Origin: Candidatus Dormiibacterota bacterium
Lineage (GTDB): Bacteria; Chloroflexota; Dormibacteria; Aeolococcales; Aeolococcaceae
Length of the DNA: 64,000 nt
Assembly (NCBI GenBank): GCA_003153505.1
Contig: PLZA01000014.1
Coordinates: 219,529-283,528, forward strand
Reading direction: 5' to 3'
Part shown: positions 1-9,671 of the stretch, in pieces
Numbering within the stretch: position 1 is the first letter of the stretch
How the letters are laid out: each line of letters opens with the position of its first letter
Position numbers and translations under genes: made by a program
The notes under the pieces: model-generated
Seen by the model: only the letters and a program-made list of their open reading frames with translations
Databases searched by the model: none
What the model was told of the DNA's origin: nothing

Positions 1-1
1 C

Positions 2-1141
2 GCGCTCGCCGCGCAGAACTACCCCGAGCATCTTCGGGTCTGCGCGATCATCACCCGCGAGACCGACGCAGGCGGCATCGAGAACGTTGCCAGGCTGCGG
101 GCCGAGTTCGCCTCGTCGTTTCGATTGTTCCTGCACATCAGGGATCCGCTGCTGCCGGGGATCGTCGTCGGCAAGTCGGCGGCGATGGCCTATGGCGGCC
201 CCGTGCTGCGGGCCGCCTGTGACGAACTGGGGCTCGATCCCGCCAGGACGATGGTCACCGACCTCGATTCCGATTTCCGCCTGCACGCGCAGTACTTCGC
301 GTACATCACCCTGCAGTTCTGCGAGGCTGAGGATCGACTCGTGTCGATTTGGCAACCGGTGCCCGTGTTTCTCAACAATATCTGGCGCGTGCCGACCGCG
401 GTGCGGGTGATGGCGACCGCGGCGACGCAGTGGCAGATGTTCCTGCACCAGAATCCGCACCGGCTCGTCATGTTCTCCTCGTACTCGATGTCGCTCGACC
501 TGCTCGGCAGCGTTGGATACTGGGACTCGGATGTGATCCCGGAGGATTCGCGGTTCTTCTGGAAAGCCTTCTTCCATTGCGGCGGAAAGCTGAACACCCG
601 CCCCGCCTTCATCCCGGTGTATGGCGATGCGCCGCGCGCGCGGGGCTACGCGGCGACGCACGCGTCGCAGTACAACCAGATCAAGCGATGGGCCTGGGGT
701 GCGACGGATATCCCTTATGTCACATCACGAATGCTGAGTCATCCCGAGATCCCATGGCGCCTCCGCGCGCGCCGCTATTCGAATCTCATCTTCAACCACC
801 TGACGTGGGCCACCCTGCCGTTGCTCCTCTTCTTCGGAGGTGCGTTGCCGGCGTTCATCGACCTCGACTACAGCCTCTCGTCAACGTCGACACTCCTCGG
901 AAGCCTCAGTGCCAGCATCCTCACGATCACGCTGCTGAACACCTTGCTGCTGGTGCAGGTTGATTACCAGATCTGTCCGAAACCAAAGCAGTGGCCATGG
1001 TGGCGTCGAAGGTGGGCGGAGCTACAGCTGTTCACGTACCCGGTGGTGGGGCTTGCCTTGAGCGTGATCCCCGCGCTCGAGGCGCAGACCAGGCTGATGT
1101 TCGGTGCATACCTCGAATATCACGTCACCGAGAAGGAGTAG
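2..1141 (+). CDS. Glycosyltransferase family 2 membrane protein (5' end outside window)
   Basis: The reading frame is open from the first bases, so the N-terminus lies outside the window; about 379 residues are visible. A TDLDSDF segment is a DxD-type nucleotide-sugar/metal site and QIKRW fits the QxxRW acceptor motif of processive GT2 enzymes. The last third has hydrophobic spans (LPLLLFFGGALPAFI, ILTITLLNTLLLV and one near the end), so it is membrane-anchored at the C-terminus with a cytoplasmic catalytic domain. It probably transfers sugars to a cell-surface glycan or glycolipid. The exact substrate cannot be read from the sequence. It converges on the next gene with only 12 bp between the stop codons. 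Confidence 0.75.
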   Translation, partial: ALAAQNYPEHLRVCAIITRETDAGGIENVARLRAEFASSFRLFLHIRDPLLPGIVVGKSAAMAYGGPVLRAACDELGLDPARTMVTDLDSDFRLHAQYFAYITLQFCEAEDRLVSIWQPVPVFLNNIWRVPTAVRVMATAATQWQMFLHQNPHRLVMFSSYSMSLDLLGSVGYWDSDVIPEDSRFFWKAFFHCGGKLNTRPAFIPVYGDAPRARGYAATHASQYNQIKRWAWGATDIPYVTSRMLSHPEIPWRLRARRYSNLIFNHLTWATLPLLLFFGGALPAFIDLDYSLSSTSTLLGSLSASILTITLLNTLLLVQVDYQICPKPKQWPWWRRRWAELQLFTYPVVGLALSVIPALEAQTRLMFGAYLEYHVTEKE

Positions 1142-1153
1142 CGACCGGCTCCC

Positions 1154-2272
1154 TCAGTTGCCGAGGACGCTGCGATACGTGGCGGCGGTCATCTCGGCGG
1201 CGCGCCGCCAGGTGAAGGTCGCGGCCCAGGCGATGCCGGCGGCTCGCTGCAGCTCGCGCTCTCGCGCATCATCGAGGAGGCGATCGATGGCCGCCGCCAT
1301 GGCACCGGCATCGCCATCAGGGACGACTGCAGCCGCGTCCCCGCCGACCGCGCGAAGCGATGAGTTGTCAAAGACCACGGCCGGTGTCGCGCACGCCATG
1401 GCCTCGAGCGGCGGCAATCCAAAGCCCTCGTATGCAGAGGTGAAGACGAACACCGATGCTGCCGTGTAGAGAGCGACGAGATCGTCAGTGGTGACGTGAC
1501 CGATCACCCGGCTGTGCTCGGCCAGGCCCGCGCGTGCCAGTGCGCTGGTCACCGTCGCGGTGAACGTGCCCTGATCGCCGGCGATGACGAGCGCAACGTC
1601 ATGCTCGCGCCGCACTCGCCGGACGACATCGGCAAGCAGTGCGATGCGCTTGCGGGGATCGAACGTGCCCACGGCGAGCAGGAACGGCCGTTCCAGGCGG
1701 AGTTTGTCGCGCAGACGATCGACCACTTCGCTGGAGGCGGGGTGGAAGACTGGGGAGATCCCTTCGGGGATCACCGTGATGCGGCTCGGGTCCGTCTTCG
1801 TGAAATGGAGCACATCGCTGCGTGTCGCATCGGAAACGGCGATCACCGCGTCGGCGCGGCGAAGCAGGCGCAGCCCCAGCACGCGCGCCCTGCGGACCCA
1901 TGGATAGTCGCGAGGCATCACGAAGGGAATCAGGTCGTGAACGGTGACCACCACAGGGAGCCGCGTGCGCCACGGTTGCCCGAACTCGATTGCGTGGTAG
2001 AGATCGGCCGTGGAACCGCGGAGCGCATTGGCCACGAACAGGGTGTCGGCGATCGGCTGCAGCGTTGGGTGCACGACCCTGATCCGGCGCGCCGACGGCA
2101 TCAGCACGCTGCTCATCTCCGCCGGTGGCTCGTGGTGTGCCGAGAGCAGCAGGCTCACCTGCGGCGGATCCGCGAGCTCACGAAGTCCGCCGAGCAAACC
2201 GCGTTCGTAGCTTCCGATCCCGCGCACCGAGGAGGCGCCCTGGAGCGGCCGCCCGTCCATGACGACCCTCAC
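1154..2272 (-). CDS. GT4-type glycosyltransferase (group 1)
   Basis: This 372-residue protein has the two Rossmann-like halves of GT-B enzymes. The N-terminal half starts with RVVMDGRPLQG and contains VVTVHDLIPF. The C-terminal half has LLAVGTFDPRKR and the E-x7-E nucleotide-sugar signature in SAYEGFGLPPLEAMA. Enzymes of this type are retaining mannosyl-, glucosyl- or rhamnosyl-transferases acting on lipid-linked saccharides at the cytoplasmic face. The start is a GTG; an ATG four codons in is an alternative. It is divergent from apt and sits next to another glycosyltransferase, so a role in surface glycan assembly is inferred. The donor sugar is unknown. Confidence 0.85.
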   Translation of the reverse strand: MRVVMDGRPLQGASSVRGIGSYERGLLGGLRELADPPQVSLLLSAHHEPPAEMSSVLMPSARRIRVVHPTLQPIADTLFVANALRGSTADLYHAIEFGQPWRTRLPVVVTVHDLIPFVMPRDYPWVRRARVLGLRLLRRADAVIAVSDATRSDVLHFTKTDPSRITVIPEGISPVFHPASSEVVDRLRDKLRLERPFLLAVGTFDPRKRIALLADVVRRVRREHDVALVIAGDQGTFTATVTSALARAGLAEHSRVIGHVTTDDLVALYTAASVFVFTSAYEGFGLPPLEAMACATPAVVFDNSSLRAVGGDAAAVVPDGDAGAMAAAIDRLLDDARERELQRAAGIAWAATFTWRRAAEMTAATYRSVLGN

Positions 2273-2317
2273 GTCGGACGACTGACTGGGGAGGGCACGG
2301 TCACAGAGTCTGTCGGA

Positions 2318-2323
2318 TAGACT
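2318..2323 (+). promoter_or_regulatory. -10 box of apt, leaderless type
   Basis: TAGACT ends 7 nt before the GTG of apt and there is no Shine-Dalgarno sequence between, so transcription should start at or next to the start codon. No good -35 is visible. Confidence 0.6.
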
Positions 2324-2330
2324 GGCTCTG

Positions 2331-2891
2331 GTGACGATTCAAGAGCTGGACGTGATGGAACGGCTGCGCTCCCTGATCCGCGATGTGCCGGACTTCCCCC
2401 GGCCCGGGATTGTCTTCAAGGACATCACGTTGTTGTTGGGCGATCGCGCTGCATTCACCGCTGCCGTGTCAGCACTTGCGCAGCCCTACCGCGATGAGGG
2501 TGTCGACCTGGTCGCGGGGATCGAATCGCGCGGGTTCATCCTCGGGGGCGCTGTGGCAGACCGTCTTGGAGCCGGGTTCGCGTTGGTCCGCAAGGAAGGA
2601 AGGCTGCCGTCCACTCGAATCTCCCAGGCGTACTCGCTCGAGTACGGCGAGGCGGTGGTCGAGATGCATGCGGACGCGATCAAGCCCGGCGAGCGCGTGC
2701 TGATCGTCGACGACCTGCTTGCGACCGGGGGCACCGCCGCTGCGGCCGCCGCCCTGGTAGACCGGCTGGGTGGCGATATCGTGGGCTTTGCCTTTTTGAT
2801 CGAGTTGAGCGCGCTCGGGGGATCGGCCGCGCTCGGCGGGCGACCGTACACGGCGCTGTTGCCTATGAAGACAGATGGAGGAATCGCGTGA
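2331..2891 (+). CDS. apt: Adenine phosphoribosyltransferase
   Basis: This 186-residue protein makes AMP from adenine and PRPP in purine salvage. It begins [20 protein letters not shown], the typical bacterial Apt N-terminus. It contains [13 protein letters not shown] and the PRPP-binding loop [14 protein letters not shown]. Length is slightly above the usual 170-180. The GTG at 2331 is chosen because a TAGACT box lies 7 nt upstream; an ATG at codon 9 (2355) also precedes the conserved region. The stop overlaps the ahcY start by 4 bp (GTGA), so the two should be co-translated. AhcY yields adenosine, so both belong to adenine/adenosine recycling. Confidence 0.95.
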   Translation: MTIQELDVMERLRSLIRDVPDFPRPGIVFKDITLLLGDRAAFTAAVSALAQPYRDEGVDLVAGIESRGFILGGAVADRLGAGFALVRKEGRLPSTRISQAYSLEYGEAVVEMHADAIKPGERVLIVDDLLATGGTAAAAAALVDRLGGDIVGFAFLIELSALGGSAALGGRPYTALLPMKTDGGIA

Positions 2892-4168
2892 CCAACGTGA
2901 TGAAAGTGGCCGAGTCTGACGTTGCCGACCCGAGCCTGGCCGGCGAAGGACAGCGCCTCATCGATTGGGCGGCACGGGAGATGCCGGTCCTTCGCATCAT
3001 CCGCGAGCGATTCGCCCGCGAGCGCCCGCTCGAGGGTCTGCGTATCGGCGCATGCCTGCACGTGACCAGCGAGACCGCCAACCTCGCCATCACCCTGAAG
3101 GCCGGCGGTGCCCATGTCAGCCTCTGCGCGAGCAACCCCCTGTCGACGCAGGACGCGGTTGCCGCAGCGCTCGCGCGCCAGCACGGGATCCCCACCTTCG
3201 CGGTGAAAGGCGAGGACTCCGCCCGGTACTACGCCCACATCCAGTCGGTGCTCGATGCACAACCGCAGGTCACGATGGACGACGGCGCAGACCTGGTCGC
3301 GGAGTTGCACAAGGGGCGGCGCGAGCTGCTCGAGCACGTGATCGCCGGGACCGAGGAGACCACCACCGGAGTCGTCAGGCTTCGCGCGATGGCTCGTGAC
3401 GGCGCGCTCCGCTTTCCGATCATCGCCGTCAACGAGGCGCTCACCAAGCATCTCTTCGACAACCGGTACGGCACCGGGCAGAGCACCATCGACGGTTTGA
3501 TCAGGGCCACCAACGTGCTGCTCGCCAGCAAGACGATGGTTGTCTGCGGCTACGGGTGGTGCGGTCGTGGTCTCGCCAGCCGCGCGACCGGGCTCGGCGC
3601 GCACGTGATCGTCACCGAGGTCGACCCGACGAGGGCTCTCGAGGCCGTGATGGACGGCTACCGCGTGATGCCCCTCGCCGAGGCAGCACCGGAAGCCGAC
3701 ATCGTCATCACCGTGACCGGCGACATCAACGTGATCGACCGAGGCGCGATCGAGCGTTTCAAGGACGGAGCGATCATCGCCAACAGTGGCCACTTCAACG
3801 ACGAGATCAATCTCGCCGCGATCGACGACATGTCGGTCGAGGTCACCGCGCCGCGCACCTTTGTGCAATCCCACAGACTTCGCGACGGACGCACGGTGCA
3901 CGTGCTCGCCGAGGGCCGCCTGCTCAACCTCGCCGCAGCCGAGGGTCACCCCGCGGCCGTCATGGACATGAGCTTCGCCAACCAGGCGCTGTGCGCGGAG
4001 CACATCGCCAAACACCACAAGAACCTGGAGATCGCCGTCCACGACGTTCCCCAGGACATCGACCGCGAGGTGGCGCGACTCAAGTTGCAGGCCATGGGGG
4101 TGAGCATCGACACGCTCACCGACGAGCAGCGGAAGTACCTCGCATCCTGGGAATCGGGGACCACCTGA
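2888..4168 (+). CDS. ahcY: Adenosylhomocysteinase
   Basis: This 426-residue enzyme reversibly hydrolyses S-adenosylhomocysteine to homocysteine and adenosine, relieving product inhibition of methyltransferases. Visible signatures are the N-terminal [15 protein letters not shown] region, the [18 protein letters not shown] substrate and NAD segment, the NAD-binding [13 protein letters not shown] loop, and [12 protein letters not shown]. The length matches the shorter bacterial/archaeal form without the extra insertion of proteobacterial enzymes. The GTG start overlaps apt by 4 bp. The window carries three methyltransferase genes and one broken copy, which fits a need for this activity. Confidence 0.97.
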   Translation: MTNVMKVAESDVADPSLAGEGQRLIDWAAREMPVLRIIRERFARERPLEGLRIGACLHVTSETANLAITLKAGGAHVSLCASNPLSTQDAVAAALARQHGIPTFAVKGEDSARYYAHIQSVLDAQPQVTMDDGADLVAELHKGRRELLEHVIAGTEETTTGVVRLRAMARDGALRFPIIAVNEALTKHLFDNRYGTGQSTIDGLIRATNVLLASKTMVVCGYGWCGRGLASRATGLGAHVIVTEVDPTRALEAVMDGYRVMPLAEAAPEADIVITVTGDINVIDRGAIERFKDGAIIANSGHFNDEINLAAIDDMSVEVTAPRTFVQSHRLRDGRTVHVLAEGRLLNLAAAEGHPAAVMDMSFANQALCAEHIAKHHKNLEIAVHDVPQDIDREVARLKLQAMGVSIDTLTDEQRKYLASWESGTT

Positions 4169-4170
4169 CG

Positions 4171-5478
4171 GTGGCGCTGAACCTTCCGTACCGCCCCGAG
4201 CTGACGGTGCTCGACAGCGGCGTCAGCCTGCTCAACGCGCCGTCGGCGAGCCGGAACTCCGGAGTCTTCCTGATCGTGCGTGCCGGCTCGCGGGACGAGT
4301 CCGCCGAAACCTCGGGGCTCGCCCACTACCTCGAGCACATGTTCTTCAAGGGCACCGAGCGACGCCCCACGACCAAGATCATCTCGCGCGAGATCGATCG
4401 CCTCGGCGCCAACACCAACGCATACACGGACACCGAGGAGGTCGCGTACTTCGCGGAAGGTCCGGCGACGGCAATGCTCGAGCTTGCTGATGTCATCTGC
4501 GACATGCTGAGCCGGCCGCTCTTCGCGGCGGAGGAGGTCGAGCGCGAACGCAACGTCGTGCTCCAGGAACTGTCCATGCGGCTCGCCGATCCCGACGGCT
4601 GGATCTGGGACCGTCTCGGGACGGTCGCGTTCGGCGGCGACCAGCCGATGTCCTGGTCGGCGGCGGGATTCCCGGCGGTGATCGAGAAAGCGACGCGCGA
4701 GCAGCTCACCGACTACCACCGCGCGTTCTACGCGCCCGCATCGATGTGCCTGGTCATCGCGGGCGGCGCGACGCTGAGCCAGGACCAGGCGCTCGAGCTG
4801 CTCGCGGACATCCCGCGTGGGAAGCCACGCCCCCGCAAGAAGGCCAAGTGGGGCCTCGGTGATCGCTACACCGCCAACGTCCGCCCGGTCACTGCCCAGG
4901 AGGAGCCGCAGGTGCACATGGTGTTCGCGGTGCCCGGGATCCCGGCGACCGATCCGCGACGCACCCAGCTCTCGGTGATGACTCACGTGCTCGGGGGCGG
5001 TATGTCGTCGCGCCTCTTCCAGACCGTTCGTGAGCGCAACGGCCTCTGCTACAGCATCTACGCGCACCACGCCGGCTTCGACGACACAGGACTCTTCGCG
5101 ATCGCCACGGCCACACGCCCCAAGGACGCGCGCAAGGCCACGAGCCTCGCGTTCAAGGAGTTCCGCAAGATGGCGTCCAAGCGTGTCGCCGCCGATGAGC
5201 TCGCCGCCGCGAAATCGGCGATGATCGGACGGCTGCTGCGTTCGACCGAGACGTCGATCGCGAGTGCCCGCTTCTACGGCAGTCGCTGGCGTGCCGGGTT
5301 AAGGCTCGAGACACCGGACGAGCGAGCCGATGCCATCCTCAAGGTCACTGCCGAAGAGGTGCAGACCATCGCCGAGGAGATCGCCGGGGGCATCGGCGAC
5401 GTGCGTATGGCGCTCGTGGGCCCGTCCGATCAGGGAGAAGAGCTCCTCTCGGCAATCGAGTCGACAGCAGCCCGCTGA
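4171..5478 (+). CDS. M16 family zinc metallopeptidase (processing-peptidase-like)
   Basis: The gene encodes 435 residues from a GTG two bases after the ahcY stop. The inverted zinc motif HxxEH is present as HYLEH (His52, Glu55, His56), with the downstream zinc glutamate in NVVLQELSM. The C-terminal inactive-like half contains the LGGGMSSRLFQTVRERNGLCYS segment typical of the family (shown here only as a landmark near residue 275). Such bacterial proteins resemble mitochondrial processing peptidase beta and PqqL/YmxG peptidases and degrade or process short peptides. The frame stays open far upstream inside ahcY, but homology begins at the GTG. It is probably cytoplasmic, since no signal peptide is seen. 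Confidence 0.88.
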   Translation: MALNLPYRPELTVLDSGVSLLNAPSASRNSGVFLIVRAGSRDESAETSGLAHYLEHMFFKGTERRPTTKIISREIDRLGANTNAYTDTEEVAYFAEGPATAMLELADVICDMLSRPLFAAEEVERERNVVLQELSMRLADPDGWIWDRLGTVAFGGDQPMSWSAAGFPAVIEKATREQLTDYHRAFYAPASMCLVIAGGATLSQDQALELLADIPRGKPRPRKKAKWGLGDRYTANVRPVTAQEEPQVHMVFAVPGIPATDPRRTQLSVMTHVLGGGMSSRLFQTVRERNGLCYSIYAHHAGFDDTGLFAIATATRPKDARKATSLAFKEFRKMASKRVAADELAAAKSAMIGRLLRSTETSIASARFYGSRWRAGLRLETPDERADAILKVTAEEVQTIAEEIAGGIGDVRMALVGPSDQGEELLSAIESTAAR

Positions 5479-5496
5479 GGCCTGGGCCTCTCTCAG
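5475..5496. terminator. Hairpin between convergent genes
   Basis: CTGAGGCC, a 2-nt loop, then GGCC and CTCAG after a small bulge can fold between the convergent M16 peptidase and aminotransferase genes. There is no U-run, so termination on either strand is only inferred. Confidence 0.35.
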
Positions 5497-6617
5497 GGCG
5501 CGAGCAGCGCGCGGTCGAGGCTCTCGGCCACTCGCTCGAGGTCGCGCGTGGTCAGGCCCGGGTGGATGGGCAGCGAAAGACAGCGTGACGTGCATTCGAG
5601 CGCGACGGGCGTGTCGTCGCGGTGCACGCGCGGGTGGTTGCGATAGGCGTCGTGGTCCCAGACGAGTCCGGGGTAGTACACGCCTGCGTCGACCCCATCG
5701 GACGACATCGACGCGGCGACGCGGTCACGATCGACTCCGGGCTCGAGGAGCACCGTGTACTGATGCCAGACGTGGCGTCGACCGGCGGGCACGAGGGGAG
5801 TTGTGACTGCCGGAATGCTCGCAAGCAATGACGTCAGCACCGCTGCATTGTCCCGGCGCGCTCTGCTGATCTCGTCGAGTCGCTCCATCTGGGGAATGGC
5901 GATCGCCGCGGCCACATCGGTCATCCGCCAGTTCTGGCCGATCATGGCATAATCGTAGCGGGTGCGCATCCCCTGGTTGCGCATGACGCGGAGCCGCTCG
6001 GCGAGCATCGAGTCGTCGGTGGTGACGCACCCGCCCTCACCGCTGGTGATGTTCTTGGTTGCGTAGAAGGAGAAACAGCCGAGCCCGAAGCTCCCCGTGC
6101 GGCGGCCGTCCACCTCGGCGGCATGCGCCTGGGCGGCATCCTCGACCACAGAGAGCCCGTGCGTCGCGGCAAGGGACATGAGCGGGCGCATGTCACAGGG
6201 GAGCCCGTAGAGATGAACTGGCACGATCGCGGCTGTCGACGGCCCGATGAGTGCGGCGACCGACGTGGGATCGATGGTGAAGTCGTCGCGGATGTCCGCG
6301 AAACGGACCGACGCCCCACTGCGCAGGATCGCATTGATGGTGGCCGCAAAGGTGAACGGGGACGTGATCACCTCCTGACCCGGGCCGATCTCGAGCACGG
6401 CGAGCGCCGCGTCGAGCGCAACGGTGCCGTTGGCCACCGCGACCGCGTGCGCGGTGCCCGCCATCGCCGTGCACAACGCTTCGAAGCGCTCGACCATCGG
6501 TCCCTGCGCAAGGTGACCGCTGCGCAGCACCGAGAGCACCAGTGCCTCGACCTCGCGGCCGAGCAGCGGTGCGGAGATCCGGATGCGAGGAGCTGTCGAA
6601 GTGTCGCTGAGGGTCAC
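5493..6617 (-). CDS. DegT/DnrJ/EryC1 sugar aminotransferase
   Basis: This 374-residue PLP enzyme probably aminates a nucleotide-keto-sugar. It shows the family order: ANGTVALDAAL, SPFTFAATINAI, VHLYGLPCDM, VVEDAAQAHAA, the PLP-lysine segment FYATKNITSGEGG and GQNWRMTDVAAAI. The start is a GTG at 6617, overlapping the upstream GT2 stop by 4 bp (GTGA). A longer frame upstream lacks homology and was rejected. It is the last gene of the flippase, oxidoreductase, GT2, aminotransferase operon. With the Gfo/Idh oxidoreductase it forms the classic pair that oxidises then transaminates a sugar nucleotide (as in WlbA/WlbE-type pathways); the pairing here is inferred. Confidence 0.9.
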   Translation of the reverse strand: MTLSDTSTAPRIRISAPLLGREVEALVLSVLRSGHLAQGPMVERFEALCTAMAGTAHAVAVANGTVALDAALAVLEIGPGQEVITSPFTFAATINAILRSGASVRFADIRDDFTIDPTSVAALIGPSTAAIVPVHLYGLPCDMRPLMSLAATHGLSVVEDAAQAHAAEVDGRRTGSFGLGCFSFYATKNITSGEGGCVTTDDSMLAERLRVMRNQGMRTRYDYAMIGQNWRMTDVAAAIAIPQMERLDEISRARRDNAAVLTSLLASIPAVTTPLVPAGRRHVWHQYTVLLEPGVDRDRVAASMSSDGVDAGVYYPGLVWDHDAYRNHPRVHRDDTPVALECTSRCLSLPIHPGLTTRDLERVAESLDRALLAP

Positions 6618-7366
6618 GACGGAGGCGCCTCGCTCGCACTCGTGCGCGCCGATGGCCGCTGTTCGTCGGCAAGGCGACGGCGCAGCGCCAGCAGGCCCGC
6701 CGCCATCGACACGGAGTCGCGAAGCGGGGAGACGGTGGACCTGCCCGATGCCGTGTACACGACCGGGATCTCGAGAGGTGTCACGCCCTCGTGGACCGCC
6801 CACATGTTGATCTCGGCTCCGATCAGGTAGTCGCCGGCGCGCAGGCGCGGCAGCAGGAGCTGGGCCAGCGATCGCTGGATGAGCACAGACCCCTGGGTAT
6901 CGAGGTCCAACCCGATGAGGCGGGCGCGGAGGATCCCGAATCCAGCCGACATCGCGCGCCGGACCATCGGCGTCTCGATCTGCGACTCGCGGTGGCTCTT
7001 GGAGCCCATCACCAGTTGCGGTCGCGGGCTGAGACCCAGATACCCGTCGAGGTCGGTGAATCCGAAGGGCAGGTCGGCCGCGGTGAGGACGAACGAGTCG
7101 CCCCGGGCCAGCGCCATGCCCCGGCGCCAGGCGAACCCGAGGCCCTTCGCCGAGGTGGTCACCCGAACTGCAACGTCCTCACTGCCCATGGCCGCAGCCA
7201 GCGAGAGGCAGAGGGGGCCTGACCCGTCGGTCGACCCGTTCTCGACGAGGATGATCTCCGAGCCGGGAAGATGGCCGAGACGCGCAACCAGCAGTCGCAC
7301 CGTCCTCCGAAGATCGGCGATCTGGTTGTGGACCGGGATCACGTAGCTGACGCTCGGTTCGCTCAT
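6614..7366 (-). CDS. GT2 glycosyltransferase (polyprenyl-phosphate sugar transferase type)
   Basis: This 250-residue GT-A protein begins SVSYVIPVHNQIADL and has EIILVENGSTDGSGPL, both typical of dolichyl-phosphate mannose synthase-like enzymes. The region where the DxD normally sits reads TAADLPFGF, so only one clear acidic residue is visible; the family often tolerates this. There are no obvious C-terminal membrane spans. The ATG at 7366 overlaps the oxidoreductase stop by 4 bp (ATGA) and is preferred to the ATG two codons earlier. It belongs to the same minus-strand operon as the sugar aminotransferase, so it probably uses or builds the same glycan. Confidence 0.82.
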   Translation of the reverse strand: MSEPSVSYVIPVHNQIADLRRTVRLLVARLGHLPGSEIILVENGSTDGSGPLCLSLAAAMGSEDVAVRVTTSAKGLGFAWRRGMALARGDSFVLTAADLPFGFTDLDGYLGLSPRPQLVMGSKSHRESQIETPMVRRAMSAGFGILRARLIGLDLDTQGSVLIQRSLAQLLLPRLRAGDYLIGAEINMWAVHEGVTPLEIPVVYTASGRSTVSPLRDSVSMAAGLLALRRRLADEQRPSARTSASEAPPS

Positions 7367-8322
7367 GCGCATGCCTCGATGGCGGCCGCGACCTCGTGAG
7401 CGGGGAGAATCGAGTTGCGTTCGGTGCAGGCGTCCGTACGACCGGACACGAGGTCGAGGAAATGCGCGAACTGCAGCGCCAGCGGCTCACCGGTGTGGCG
7501 GACGAAGGGGATGTCAATCACCGTCTCGGCGCGATACCCGGCAGCCTGACCGGCTCCCACCCCCTGCGCGTGAGCGCGATGGCGGTAGACGGTCAGGTCC
7601 TGGCGGAGCAGGTCGACGTCGTACAGCGCAGTCGAGGTGGCGACCAGCTGCGATCGGACCTTTCGCTGGCTCGCCCGGCTGGCCGAGAGTGTCGCGATCG
7701 CGCCTCCGGGGAACTGGAGCAGGCAGTCCGCGACCTCGACGACTGGGGTGTGGCCGGCCGTGCTGGTGGCGCCGCACACGCGTGTTGGCCGTGCCGATCC
7801 CATGTAGCACAGGGCGAGGTCGATCTCGTGAATGAGCAGATCGAAGACGACGCTCAGGGTGCTCCGGGGCGTCTCCGGAGAGTGGCGGAGGCCGACGATG
7901 TGGACCGGCTCCTCGTCGAGCAGGCTCCGCATCGTGGCCACGACGGGGTTGAACCGCTCCACGAAGCCGCACATCAGAGGCACACCGCGCCGCTCGGCGC
8001 AGGCGACCAGCGCGCGGCTGGTCTCGAGGTCGGGTGTCACCGGCTTTTCAACCAGCAGCGGCTTACCGAGCTCGAGCAACCCCCGTGCTGCCTCCGCATG
8101 AAACGCCGTCGGGGTGGCGATCACGACCGCATCGCACCCGGCGGCCGCATCGAGATCCTCGGCAAAGGCGCAGCCCAGCCGTTCGGCGAGCGGTCGCACC
8201 CGCTCGGGATCGGTGTCGATGATGACCGCGAGGTCTGCGCCTTCGGACTCCGCGATGACACGCGCGTGGTTGGCCCCCATCGCTCCAGCGCCGATCAGCG
8301 CGATGCGGGCACGTGCACCCAT
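7363..8322 (-). CDS. Gfo/Idh/MocA family oxidoreductase
   Basis: This 319-residue NAD(P)-dependent dehydrogenase has an N-terminal Rossmann domain starting ARIALIGAGAMGANHARVI. The family signature LLVEKPVTPDL carries the EKP lysine, and the C-terminal domain includes HEIDLALCYMGSARP. Relatives oxidise the C3 position of UDP-sugars or inositols. Its place directly upstream of a GT2 and a DegT-type aminotransferase points to synthesis of an amino-sugar nucleotide. It lies 10 bp downstream of the flippase gene and overlaps the GT2 gene. Confidence 0.88.
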   Translation of the reverse strand: MGARARIALIGAGAMGANHARVIAESEGADLAVIIDTDPERVRPLAERLGCAFAEDLDAAAGCDAVVIATPTAFHAEAARGLLELGKPLLVEKPVTPDLETSRALVACAERRGVPLMCGFVERFNPVVATMRSLLDEEPVHIVGLRHSPETPRSTLSVVFDLLIHEIDLALCYMGSARPTRVCGATSTAGHTPVVEVADCLLQFPGGAIATLSASRASQRKVRSQLVATSTALYDVDLLRQDLTVYRHRAHAQGVGAGQAAGYRAETVIDIPFVRHTGEPLALQFAHFLDLVSGRTDACTERNSILPAHEVAAAIEACA

Positions 8323-8332
8323 TGGCGCAGTC

Positions 8333-9646
8333 TCAGCCGGGAGGGCCCCCCAGATCGGAAATTTGCAGCTCCGTTTCGAGAGTGCCGCGCTCCCGCAACA
8401 GGGGGAGCAGCAGGGCCGCCATCACCGCGGTCGAGGCGATGGCGCCGCAGAGGAGTCCGAGTTCGACCCGCAGGAAGAGCGACGAGCCGATGGCGGTCAC
8501 CACGAAGAACACGACGGCCCCTGACGTCCACCCGAGCGCGACACGGCTGTATCCGGAGAGCGAGATCAGGACGTACCCGAAGATCTGCGTGAAGATGAAG
8601 CCGATCGCGCTTGCCGACAGCAGCGCGAAGTCGAGGTTGCTGAGTTCGAATCCGTGACCGAACAGGATCCTGGTCACGGTCGGCCCCAGCAGCGTGAAGC
8701 CCGCGATGGCGATGGCTCCCAGGCCGGCCATGAGGAGCAGGAGCCGGGTCAGGAGCGCCTGGAACTCCTGATGGCGTCCGCCCGTTGCCAGCGTCGAGAG
8801 CTTGGGCAGGAGCGCTGACTGGACCGCCTGGAACAGGAAGATCGGAACGTAGGCGACGATGCGGCTCAGCTGGAACCGTCCCGCAGCCGTCTGCTCCGCC
8901 GGGGTTGCGAGCAGTTGAACGGCCACCGCTCCGACGCTGAGCAGCAGCTGCGTGAACACCGAGGCGATGAGCAGGAAGCCAAGCGCGTGGGTGATCTCGC
9001 CCCACGGAGCCGGGGGACCCGGCCGTAGCAGCCCGCGCCGTCCAACGGTTGCGAGCGCGATCGCCGCGAACGACGCGACGATGAGCGAGATCCCATACGG
9101 ACCGGCCGTCTTGACCCCGATCACCGCCAGGAAGCCGGCGAAGACAACCCGGAGCGCACCCTCACCCCCGAGCAGGATGCCGTAGGCGCCGAAGCGGGCG
9201 TTGCCGGCGAGCGCCCCGCGGGCGAGGAATTCGCAGAGATAGGCGGCGAACCCGCCGACGAGCCCGGCGAGGAGCGCCGGATCGCCCTTGAACACGTGCT
9301 GGTCGATGGGACTGGCGGCGATCAGCGTGACCACGATCAGCACCACTGCCAGGACACTCCCGAGCAGTGCCGCGCGCTCGAAGACAGGACGCCCACCCTC
9401 GCCGCGCACACGTCGTGCCGCGATGGCCCGGCCCGTCTCTTGCTCCAGGGGAAGGAAGAAGCCCGGACCGCACACGAAGAGCAGTGCCCAGAACACGGAG
9501 AGCGGCGCGAAGCGAGCCGTGCCGAGAGCGCGCGCAGCGACGACCAGGAACCCGTACTGCATCAGCCCGGCCAGTCCGAGCCCGACCGCGACCGGGATCG
9601 TCCCCACCGGCAACGGCAGCGCGCGCAGCCGATCGACGAGCTTCAT
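8333..9646 (-). CDS. Polysaccharide/lipid-linked oligosaccharide flippase-like membrane protein
   Basis: This 437-residue protein has about 12-14 hydrophobic segments spread over its full length, the pattern of the MOP superfamily (Wzx/MurJ-like) flippases. Charged loops such as LEQETGRAIAARR follow the third span; this region is conserved in such actinobacterial and chloroflexal proteins. It should move undecaprenyl-linked oligosaccharides across the cytoplasmic membrane. It is the first glycan gene of the minus-strand operon, 25 bp downstream of the glutamate dehydrogenase stop. The assignment rests on topology and context rather than a catalytic motif. Confidence 0.75.
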   Translation of the reverse strand: MKLVDRLRALPLPVGTIPVAVGLGLAGLMQYGFLVVAARALGTARFAPLSVFWALLFVCGPGFFLPLEQETGRAIAARRVRGEGGRPVFERAALLGSVLAVVLIVVTLIAASPIDQHVFKGDPALLAGLVGGFAAYLCEFLARGALAGNARFGAYGILLGGEGALRVVFAGFLAVIGVKTAGPYGISLIVASFAAIALATVGRRGLLRPGPPAPWGEITHALGFLLIASVFTQLLLSVGAVAVQLLATPAEQTAAGRFQLSRIVAYVPIFLFQAVQSALLPKLSTLATGGRHQEFQALLTRLLLLMAGLGAIAIAGFTLLGPTVTRILFGHGFELSNLDFALLSASAIGFIFTQIFGYVLISLSGYSRVALGWTSGAVVFFVVTAIGSSLFLRVELGLLCGAIASTAVMAALLLPLLRERGTLETELQISDLGGPPG

Positions 9647-9671
9647 GACCAGGCTGGGGGCGGGAACGCCG

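Noticed and set aside
3556..4170. N-terminal extension of the M16 peptidase across ahcY
   Set aside because: The frame is open but lies fully inside ahcY and has no homology; the peptidase fold begins at 4171.
2486..5070. Long minus-strand reading frames opposite apt, ahcY and the M16 peptidase gene
   Set aside because: They mirror real genes with strong family motifs; their translations are Arg/Asp/His-rich without motifs, as expected from GC-rich third codon positions.
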